DNA of 64,000 nucleotides from Echinometra lucunter (lineage: Eukaryota; Echinodermata; Echinoidea; Camarodonta; Echinometridae), in NCBI GenBank assembly GCA_029962745.1, contig CM057151.1, forward strand, positions 2,919,431 to 2,983,430, given 5' to 3'. The translations under genes and the position numbers were made by a program. The notes below the pieces were generated by a model, which saw only the letters and a program-made list of their open reading frames with translations, did not search any database and was not told the DNA's origin. Below, piece by piece: positions 28,201 through 40,412 of this stretch. The first letter of the stretch is position 1, and every line of letters begins with the position of its first letter.

Positions 28201-31200
28201 ACTCCGTTTGAAAATGTCAAAACAGTCAAATAACTGTGCTATCATCAGCATACTGGTTGAAGATGGAGATTTTTTAGTTTCACATGGGAAATATTTGCAT
28301 GCAAATACAAACTGCTGAACAAATTTGTTTTCACACCCTCTTTAAGAAATATTTTACAGTCGGTTAGCACACTAACTGGCAAACTGTAGGGTGAAATCCA
28401 TCTTCACCCTCCTGAAAATCTTTCAGGCTCCAGCCAATAACCGTATCATCTATTGATTAGAAACCTAAGCATGTAAAAAGGCATCGAAAGGAGATAAAGT
28501 GTTCATCAGATGTCAAACTAACAGGCACTCTGAGCTAAAAATATACCACTTTAAGGACAGCACTTCGGAATTCTCTCACATTTCATGAGGTGTTGCAGCT
28601 TTCTTGTAAGAAGTAAAGGGCAGAACCACCCCCCCCCCCTCCATGAAATAAAATAAAGTAACCCTTTCAATTAGAACACCTTTTTTAAAACAAGATTGCA
28701 TCTGACGGAGATGCAGTACATGTACTTCCAAGAGAAAAAATGTACAAGTGTACATGTATATTGTATTTGACTTGTATAACAACTATACTCACATCACATA
28801 AATTGGCAAGACCATGAGAAAGACAGAGGTCCAAGCTCAAAACTACATGTACATTATATGATAGGACAGGTTACACAGAGGCATGCTAGCTTGTTCAAAT
28901 TTAGATTTTAAAATGTACACATTTACTTTAATATCATATTTGGGTTGACGCCTGCCTATGCAGTTCTCTCTCAAGGTGGATATATTCAAAGTGCATAACA
29001 CAAATCATACTTTTCCACATTCACTTCAAATATTGTTACAAGCTCAATATATTTTCTAATATTACAATAATTCACAAAATCATGATATGAAAATGAATAT
29101 TTCATCAAAGCTTTAAAACAAATCATCAAATTACCTACATGTAGGTTTACTAGCTCCGTACCAAAACTGGGACTTCAAAACAAATTTTCTATGAGAAGTG
29201 GATCCATGTTTAAATTTTTGTTTTAATTTTAAGGTGCATGCATACACATGTATTTCAAAGAGAAAAGTAAACTATATAACCCTTGTAAAATTCCATTTGT
29301 AAATAATTTTGTTTAATTCAGATCTACACATATACTCGCATTTTTACCACCTCATGTATTAGAATTTACAACATATTTATGTAAAGAAAATATACTTATG
29401 TATAATACTGTTGGAAGTTTTTGAACATTTTTGAAAGAGCAAAATAACCACTGGCATATATCATTCATAAAATGTGCACTGAATGAGGACAGTATAAGTT
29501 TTCACATGACCCAGGTTCAACAGAGATGAAATTACACTGCAAAAGTGCAGGTAGAAATAAAAGTATCTTGCAAAACAACAGTGTGTACATGTAGGTACAT
29601 GTGTATACGTATGCACACAATGTAGTGTTAGAGCTACATAATCTAGCAGAGAATCAGAGATAAATGGCAAACTATATCAAATGGAAATTACATATGGAAA
29701 TGGAATATAAGGAAATGATACTTCTCATGTTGCTTAAATATTTCCTTTTTTATAACTGTACAATAAAAAAACCCAAAGAAATTTCATACACATTCAACAG
29801 CTGCCATTAATGCATATACGACGTAGCTACATGTATCATGTTCATTCAAATTAAAATCTTTTTTCCTTTCTCATTTAATAGAATGGAACATGATTGCGAT
29901 TTTTCAAGGTCACAGCAATTTCACTCCAGAGTGCTCGTAAATAACTCACTTAAGTGGGAAAATAAGCATTAGAATTAAGAAAATATGACTAAGAACATAT
30001 GCAAGATACAAACAGAGCTCATTTGGTCTAAAACTAAAATTTCACATATATTTGCATATTTTTGATTAAAGCATGCATACAGGAGAGTAAAGTTCAAATA
30101 TGTTTTATGTCTATTGCTTTTAAAAACCTCACTGGAGCATGCCAAGCTAAAGGGAATAGGTAACATGTTGTGAAAGCATTGATCTTTGATATTTGTGCCT
30201 TTCTTTTCAAAGTAATTCAAGCTATTGTTTGTTTGTTATGCAGGCCAAGCAGAAGGAATTTTAATTCAAGAAAAATTGGAATCCCCAAATACATGAACCC
30301 TTTTTTAATATCGTACTAGACTTACAAAGATCCAAGTTGAAAAAAATTTGTGCTTTTGAAAGTTGCATTTCCTGGCCTTACAGTGATGAAATAAGACAAA
30401 ATTACATGTTCATAAAAAGGAAACATGATATTATAATGCAACATGACAGAGTGGAATTCAAAGAAACTGTCCACTATACAGTATAGAAATGGAGAGATGG
30501 GCAAACTGCCAATTATTCCAACTTCAAAACGTAACGACTTTCTTATTCCAATCTTATTTTTCCTCCTCTTCATTTCTTTATTACAAAGGTTTGTTATTCC
30601 GAAGGTTCGTTTATTCCGAAGGTCGGTTATTCCGAAGGCTGGCTATTCCAAAGGTTGGTCATTCCGAAGGTTCATTATTTCCGAGGGTTCATTACTCCGA
30701 AAATGAAATAAGGTTTGTTATTCCAAGGGTTTGTTAATCTAAAAACGAAATAAGGTTCGTTATTCCGAAGGTTCGTTAGTCCGAAAATGAAATAAGATTC
30801 GTTAATTCATTAGTTATTTTTGGACTAACGAACCTTATTTCATTTTCGGACTATCGAACCTTAAGAATAACGAATCTTATTTCATTTTCGGATTAACGAA
30901 TCTTCGGAATAACGAACATTATTTCATTTTCAGACTAACGAACCTTCGAAATAATGCCTCAAATGTTCGGATTAACGAACCCTTTTTCATTTTCAGCCTT
31001 ACGAACATCTAGGTATACACAATTTGCATGATTCGGAATAACGAACCTTCGGTAAAATGAACCTTCGAAGTAACGAACCTTCTGAATAACGAACATCAGC
31101 CATACAGGCCAACATGGTGAAAATTTGGTTCCCCTATTAAAGGAAATCTTGATCTAAGCCATGCTGAAATCTGATTTACCTGTAATTTCTTGAGTAAGAC

Positions 31201-34200
31201 AGCATCTGTAGCACTTGAGATCGTGGGCTTAGCTGATTTCCAAAACTGTTTCTGTGCAGTGTAACGATTCATAGGACAGATCTTGAACAGGCAGTCTACA
31301 AGAATACAAAAAAGAATCATGAATTGTAAAAAAAAAAAAAATAATAATAATAATAATAAATTATATGTTGCAGTGTGGTACAACTGTATGCATAATGAAC
31401 TGAAACATTATCATAATCATCTGGTTATATGCTGTACCAATACCATCACATTTATTCTCATTCTCATTCTTATTTTCGTTTTTATTGAAAATTGACAATG
31501 CTTTTTTCATTTCTGTTATATGCTCAACTTTTAGCAATGTTGTCTCCCACATGTTTGGACAAACCACTTAACTAACTAGTACAATATTTTCACAATATCA
31601 AAAGGATAAAAAGTACCTTTAACATCTCACCAATCATCTAAAAGTGATCTTTCTTTTCCCATCCCTCTTTCATTATTCTACCTACCAGGACAATGCATGA
31701 ATCCTATATCATTCATTCATGCATACCTACTCAGTCTAAGCCATAATTCTTACTAGGGGATTAAATTACACTATGTTGACACATGCAATCAATGTCCATA
31801 TACAATGTAGATGATTCAATTATATGCATGAAGGAAGTACATCAATTTCTCTGCTGCAGCGTCTTACAGAAGGTGAAGCACAAATTAATGCTTCAATGTC
31901 GACTCTAATTCCAGACAGTCTACAGTTATACTTAATGAACGTGGCATTGGTTTAGTACACATACACAATACAATATTCCCCTTTAATATACAGCATGTAT
32001 TTTAACTGCTTTTGCCACTATATGTACTAAGAACTCTGTTTCTGGAAACTAAAATGAAGCTGTCATAACATGGAGAAGAAAAAAACTTCAATTACCATTC
32101 ATGCATACAGAATATCCGGGTGGTCAACTCTTTCTGATGTACATGTATAGTAATATAACAAAATCTAATTCAACTATCTTTTTGAAATCCCGAGACTGAA
32201 GGCATTAAGGTAATTTAAAGCAATGGGTTTCAAGGATACTTTGTCATATTTTATGTTTTATACAAAAAGAAAAAAACCCCTACTCAATATGTTTCTTTAA
32301 TAATTTTCAAAGCTTTAAACAACTAAAAAGCAAACCGTTGATATGCACTAACATGTAGTATTCTCATCTTCTTTCCAGTCAGAACAGAAACATTTTAGAA
32401 CTGTCCAACTTTGGGGAATTTACAGGCACCTCTGAATGATAAAAAACAAAGTTATTATTTTTTTTCTAGTACATATGCATCATTTTTCAAAAATTTCTTG
32501 ACGTCATACAACATACTACATCCAAGAAAACATGTAAATGGAAGTCACCTCTGAATTTTTTCGGGGGATTGGAAAGGTCGCCAGCATCAGGCTGCACAAC
32601 GCACCTGTCGTCAACCAACCTATTATACATTGGAAGAGAAAAACAGGAGGAAAGAAAAAGTGAGATCATACAGGTGAAATCAAAGGAAAACTTTAGCCAT
32701 GTGGTTCCGGCCTACCCCCCCCCCCTTCCTCTTTCATCCCCCCACCTCTATCTCTCTCTTTCCATGGCAATAAACATGTATTTAGTGGTGTAGCTAGGAT
32801 TTCATGGGGGGGGGGGGTGGTAGTGAGCATGCGAAGTGTACAAATCACATACTGAGCGTGCGTAGCGTAGCGCGCTCCTTAGGGGGGAGGGTGCAGGGAG
32901 GGGAGACTTTCACCCCTCCCGCGCAAACCCCGGAAGCTCCGACGTTTCTTTGTCATTATTTCTTGTCTGGTATTACTCTTCCTATGCTCTTTTACCTTTT
33001 TCTTTTCTCACTTATACCTTTTTCTTCTTCTTTGTTCTTCCTTTTTTCTTTTCTTTTTTTTTGGTATTTGGGAGGGGGGCAACTGCCTCCCCCCCCCCCC
33101 CCCCCAGCTACATGCCTGCATGTACTTCAATTTCATCATACAAACTGCATTAAGGCATTTGGCCAATACATTTACCAAGGGTCCAAGGTATAAACAATTT
33201 ATGTCGAATGAGCCCTCTACTGTAGCATAACGAGTCATTTTAATAATGTACATATCATGTAATATATTCTAACCTCCATCTCTCTTTTTTCTGGTGCTCT
33301 TTCAACACTTTCCACAGCTTTTAATGGCATCCATGATGGCCTTGAGAATCATGATAAAAAATTGTCTGACTTAGGAAAATGTCTCTATCTCATTTCTTGC
33401 AATACTAATGCAATATATTCTGAGATACTGCAATATTGTTTGGATGAGCCCCTGTGGTGCTCAAATCCAGAATCACTCTGTTTGACTCACTATGAGATAA
33501 ACCACTGGCTAAATGGCACCCTTCACACCTAAAGAGGTGGGATGCTATAAAGTGCATGCTAGATCACCTAATCTCCAAATGCTCATAAGCTGTATATGAT
33601 TTTACATGAAGGTCTTCATTTATTGTTTGAAATCATCTTCTCACAGTATGAACTACAAATAGCAAACAGATAAAGAAGATCTGTAAACCACATTGTGGTG
33701 TGAGCGGCTATAAATAAGGTGATGACTTCTGGTAGAATCTCTCATGGACTATCCACAATAGCACTTAACAAAGAGCAGAATTTTCTGTCCACATGCACTT
33801 TAGATGTACAGTGTATTCCTATCCAGAGAAAAACTCCATTTTGCCTAGCTGATTCGTGTAGATATGGATAAGTGACATACTTGGATCACACCATGTACAT
33901 GGAAATTGGAAACGATCTTTCAAGTAAAAGAAATGCCAAGATTTCATTTTTAAATACATGTATATGTAGTTACATGTAGGTCCTCAGTCAAAAAAAACAA
34001 GAGAGAAATGTACCTCTTCAACTGACAAGAGACAGGGTCACAGATTGATTTTTTTTGTTGATACATCACTTTATTGAAAACAATAACGGAACAGAGATTG
34101 ACATAAGAAAAGCACAGAAACAAACAGATTACAATAAAAGCCCAGGACTTGGCCAGATTACTGACCTATGCAGGGCAGATAACATGAAAAGTAACAAATA

Positions 34201-36195
34201 TTGGGAATTAATTTTTAACAAAGAAAGAAAAAGAAAACATTTTAACCATCATGAGTCATAAGAAATATACACCCCTATATAGGTTCTTTTGGTTTCTACA
34301 AATTACAGACAGGGTCACAGATTGAAATAATAATTCAAAAAATTAATAGGTTGAACAAGAACAAAATTAACATCTGATCTTGTCAATACAATACTAAACT
34401 TCATATTTCTTTGAGTAATGTACTAGTGTTATAGGCATATCCAGCAATATGGCAAATTCTTTTTCACATTCACAAGTTAATGTTTTGAGCCAAAGTTATA
34501 CGGTAGTGGGAAACAGATTAATATATTGCAATACTTTTAACTTTGAGGTGTAAATGAGCTCTATGATCGAATACGAACTACAAGTACAAATGAATAGACA
34601 AAAGAGATTTAAATATGTGCTCGGGGGAATTGTGGAGTACAAGTTACCATGGTAATGATGACGGCTTCTTGCATCAGAATGACATCACAAAATATACATT
34701 TGTATCCTAATGGTTTTAACAGAGCTAAGCAGAGCTTAAAAGTTGCAATGTATCCATGCCTGAGCACATGCTCATCAAGATTATTGTAATACTGAAACTA
34801 GATTCAAAGCCTCACACAGAGCTGTTCTACAGGTGGACTGCAGATTGCACTCAAGTGTATTATATTATATCACAATTTTCCCACGGACTGTTCGAATATC
34901 AAATCTACATAATAATAATAATTAATAATATTATTATCCATATAAGGCATTTTAGCGGCGCATTAAAAACACATATTTTTTGTCTGTGCAATATCAGAGC
35001 ATATTGTATAAAATGCCGAATTCCCCATAGGCTCATGTACAAAATATTATGCGATATTGCATGGTCTCTTCACGTGCGCGCAATAAAACAGACATGTGCA
35101 ATAAGGATTATAATGCGCAGATACACGATACACGCAATGCACAAACGACACTTTGATGACGTCATAAAGAGGTAAGTCAAACTTGTGTGATCCAATTAAG
35201 TGTACGATGGAGGCCCTTTTTAGTTGCTGGAATGACATTTATTGAATTTTAAATCCCTTTCCTGTTGGGTATAGATAATAATAATTATATTGGATGGCTT
35301 TATTACATGGAATACCAGGAATATTCCACTTGTTAGGGCCAATATTGCACTCATCTTCGATTTGTGTAATATATCGTGCAATATTGGCCCTAATTCGTGG
35401 AATATTCTCTGGTATCCCATTCAGAGCCATCCAATATAATATATATAATTAATGATCATGATCATGACAATAATAATAAGGCTTCTTATCATAAGTCTGA
35501 ATCCAATGTGACAGCGGCTTTTAACCTCTTTCCCGCCCAGCATCTTTTTGTCCACTATCCTCCTATTCATCCACAGACAAAACAACAGGGGTTCAGGAAA
35601 GACGATGTGAATTCCCACACGCGGAAAAGATGCTAAAAACCAATGGACACAACTTTTGATAAGGTGTCTAATAACAACACATTTCCAACGTGCCTAATAG
35701 TGCATTTCTAGGTGTAAATAAGGACTTTATCTTGATGGTGAATAAATTTGCTACCTGATCATGCACCAATACTGAAATTTAACAAAACTACAAATGTTTC
35801 AGGAAAATGTACACTTTTTTTCTTTTCTAGAACTCAAATTTTGTGGAAAAAGGCAGAGCAGATTACACTGCCAGTCCCTACTACAAACTTTAAAAATGAA
35901 AACCAAACTACATGTACTTACTTTTAAAAAAAATTAAATAGATGAAAATAAAAAAGCAATGACAGAGTTTTCAAATGATCAAACAATTGTTCATAATATC
36001 ATTTCTTTACAAAATCTGATACTGATGCTTTTTCATCTCCCACTGATGACTGTGCAATTTGTAATTCACTCAAATGGTAAAATAAGTTAGAGGAGAACAA
36101 AGAGAGTGAAATATTCCTAGGTGATTAAACTGATAGTTGGAAAGAAGCTACGGTTTAATAGGTATGTACATGTAATGTTATCAATATTATTATTA

Positions 36196-36276
<81 letters not shown>

Positions 36277-39200
36277 TTTAGTTTTGTTATTATTACTACT
36301 ACTAAAACCAGCATTAAAATGGAAGCCTTGTACACAGGAGCAGTAGGACTTGGCAGGAGGCTACAGATTCCTACTCAGGATGCCACCCAGGTATTGCAAC
36401 ACATTTCCTGGAGGAAGCCCTGTATGTCATCTATCACCTGAGCAATGATTAATCACATACATGTACAGAACATATGCTCTCATATACAGAGGTCATTGGA
36501 AACAGCTTTATCATCACGGTCAATCTACCACACACACAGTACACTAAACTTCATAATAAACATAAACCACAATGTATGTATCATGCAAAATGATTAAAGG
36601 TAGGATACAGGTTAATATCTCTGATTTCCTGTAACAGGTTAATATCTCTGATTTCCTGTAAGACATTCAAAGACATTCTAAACAAAGCAAGTCAGTTCAA
36701 GAAACCAATTCATATAATTATTTCACTAAAGGCAATATCACACATGTAGTTTCATAATCTATATGCAAGGCTATTAAAAGAAAACATAACTTCCTCTTGT
36801 ATTAAAGTAACTACAACACTAAATTTAAAAGTGCTTGCCTTGCATGAAATTCTCTTGGAGCCCTACTCCAGGGCAGTTTACAAAAACAAACTTATAAATA
36901 TGAATTAGATTTTAACAAGGATATACCAGAGAGGTACAACAGCTCCTGGTTACACTGACCAATACAGTATGCCATGTATATACATTATATGTTACTTAAA
37001 ATTGTGTTTGTTGTTGTTTTTAACTTATGTTAATAAGCCTGTGATGCTGGATGGCAAAGGCATGTTATACTAGTATTTCTAAGCACATGAAGATATTACA
37101 TGAATCCATCTCCTTCATCATATCATACCCTTGCTGCTCTGAAGTGCCTGAGACGGAAGTGCTTGGAGCGTATGGAGGTACAGCAATAAGAGGCTGGGAT
37201 AAAGAGTTTGAAGTTTGCTACCTAGCAACAGCCATAAACACTCCTACATGTCTCTCTACCAGCGGACCCTCTAGAGAGCTACAGCTTCTTCTTAAAGGTT
37301 TACAGCCAATAAACTTACAAAGATGTGCACACACATAGTACAAAATCCTTGCACACATTCATGGCAGGGACAAAAACAAGACATTTTACTCATAAGTCAC
37401 CAGCTTTGATTTACCTGTGATAACCTTAATGCCTTGATATCACACTCAATTTATTAGACTCCAGCTTGGGTTATCAGCAAAAAAAAAAATACCCAGAAGC
37501 AGTATTTACCTGATTTTTTTTTTATTATTTACTATTGTACCTCTTATATTACTTCTTTGTATACTAAGTTGTCAAAACATTGTCAACTATTGTAAATGTG
37601 TGAAATATAAAAACAATAAACTGATAACTGAAACTGAAAACAAGGCCCAGACCTTTCTAAATAAACCCTTTTCCTTTATCTTATCATACCCTAAACTATC
37701 ATGCTCAAACAAATGAAAATTAAAAATTAAATATATCATACATGTACATGTTGTGTAAGCATCCATGATGTAAGTGAAAAGTGCATTGTACAACAGCACA
37801 AACATTTCAAAATAAACATCCCTTCCCTTTGCATTCAAGATCCATTATGGGCCCAAAAGAAGCCATTTCTGAAAACAAAACCGTAAAAATGTACTCTTTT
37901 CCTATACCATACTGAGCTAATTATGATTTGTGGACCATTACATATAGGCTTCATGTACAAATGTAAGTGAAGCAATGTGATCTACAAAGATCAGCACTGT
38001 ATTGGACCCTATCTCATGCTGGCACTCAGAATTCTTTTGTAAGTGATATTCAGAGGAAGCTTCACACTTGACCAGTTCCCTTGGTATTTGACCAATGAAA
38101 TAAAACTCAAACACCTTTACTGTGAGTGACTGTGCAAGTCCATGTCCTATATATAACAAGGTATTATTATTAGGTGGTCTGTCATCTTTGACAGATCACC
38201 TTTTAGTTTCGTCAGAATCTTCTTTCATTATTATTTTTAATTATTCTCTTTATTGGTACCCACTTTTTTGTGCAGTCGAAATCTCAGAACTGGCTCTGTC
38301 ATTTTTGTCAAATTTTCATGAATTATCAGTCCTTACGAGATCTCGGTTTTTTACTCATTTTCAAGTTCATCAGATCATCGTGACGTCATCCAGGCGCCAT
38401 TTTGTAAATATCATTTCATGATCATATCTTCTTAACGGAATGTCATTTCTCATTCATACTTAGCATGATGAATATTCATATCAATCTGAATAATTCCATT
38501 CATTTAGATGCGCACGTACGCGTACGTCCGCGCGTCAGCGCGCGCGCAAAAATTAAAAATGCTCAGAATCGACTCATATTCATTTTGCACACGTTTCAGG
38601 CCATTTTAAGCATTTCAAAAATTTGCGCGCGTCCGCGTGCGCCATATTTGCGCGCGCACACCAAAGAAAACGTAAAAAAACCGTTTTTTCACTTGATTTG
38701 CGATCCTAATACTTTTCTTAACCATTCGCAACAATTGAAAGTCGATTTCAACTCCTCATAAGGCCGCACGCGCGCGTCAAAGTTCAAAATCCGTGCGCGC
38801 GTCTATGGGGCAAATAACGTAAAAACATGCAAAAACATGCCCTTTTGAAATCTGCCATAGCTCGTTAAATAGCATGGGGACCCCCCAATTTTTTTGCATT
38901 TTCTGAAAGCCTATGAAATGAAGATTTGAATTCATGAAAAAAATTTGAGGGTCGAGCAGTCGGAAAGTCGTCATATTTTCAGGTGAAGTCAAAATTTCAT
39001 TTTTTCAATAATGACGTCATATTTTTTACCTTTAACCGAGACTATCTCGCTTAATATTCATCAATTTTCGCTGAGATTTCGATATGTTGTAGCTGAGACA
39101 ATTCTTTACAAATATGCTATTCATTGTTACTCATTTTGATGACGACATCATGGTGTAAATTCACGATTAAAGGTACAATGTCAATTTTTCTCAATTTGCG

Positions 39201-39921
39201 TGTATTCTCTATGGGACATGACCTTTATGTAATTCTTGATTCTACATTCTCGTCTTCTTTGATCAACATCTTCCTTATTTCTAATTGATTTTCGCCCATC
39301 TTTAAGTATGTTGCAGCTGAGAAAATTCTCTATCTTAGGCATTCATATGTTTTTAATCAAATGTCAAAAACATGTGAAATTTTGAGTGGAAAAGCTGATA
39401 TTAGAATTCCGTTTTGAATCAACGTGTTATCTCTATGAGCTGTTTTCAGGTATACCTTCAAAGCACTTACCACAGGTGCTCAAGGTCCCTGGTTCGAGAC
39501 CCGGAGGGAAGAGGGCAATTTTTTTTCGTTTGCTTTATTTTTACATGTTATATTACTATCCTCTTTAACTATATGATTACATATGCAGTCACAGTCAATG
39601 AAATAAACTGCTGATTTTGGCCCGTTATGACAATAGCAATGCAGCGCACAGTAGTTTATGTATAACCCTATAGAAAACCTGATTCGTTAAGGTGAATTCA
39701 AGCTTTGGATCATCTTTTAAGTATTCTGCGATATCAAACCATCCAATTTATATGACGTTAGTCTCCTATCGAGGCATAAAAATTTGATCAAAAGTCTTAC
39801 CAACGAATTTATCACAATCCATGTCGAAACCTAAAAGATGCCAACAGACCACCTAATTCATCACGAGTCTATGACGAATTCTATTCTCGTTATTATTATT
39901 ATTATTATTATCATTATTATT

Positions 39922-39957
<36 letters not shown>

Positions 39958-40215
39958 ACTATAATTATCATTATTATTGTTATTATTATCATTATTATTA
40001 TTATCATTATTATTATCATTATTATTATCATCATTATTATTATCATTATTATCATTATTATTATTATCATCATTATTATTATCATTATTATTATTATTAT
40101 CATTATTATTATCATTGTTATTATCATTATTATTATCATTATTATTATTATCATTATCAATATTTTTAGTATTATTAGTATTAGTATTATTATTATTATT
40201 ATTATCATTATTATT

Positions 40216-40251
<36 letters not shown>

Positions 40252-40381
40252 ACTATAATTATCATTATTATTGTTATTATTATCATTATTATTATTATCA
40301 TTATTATTATTATCATTATTATTATCATCATTATTATTATCATTATAATCATTATTATTATTATCATCATTATTATTATTA

Positions 40382-40412
<31 letters not shown>

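Noticed and set aside
32804..33193. 129-residue frame with a polyproline stretch
   Set aside because: Crosses the polyG/polyC element; the composition reflects the C-run and pyrimidine block.
37051..37338. 95-residue plus-strand frame in ITPR intron 1
   Set aside because: No recognised family and no splice or promoter signal; likely chance.
39460..39520. Possible tRNA gene (GGTTCGAGACCC B box)
   Set aside because: No matching A box or acceptor stem found; probably a fragment inside the 1.69-kb element.
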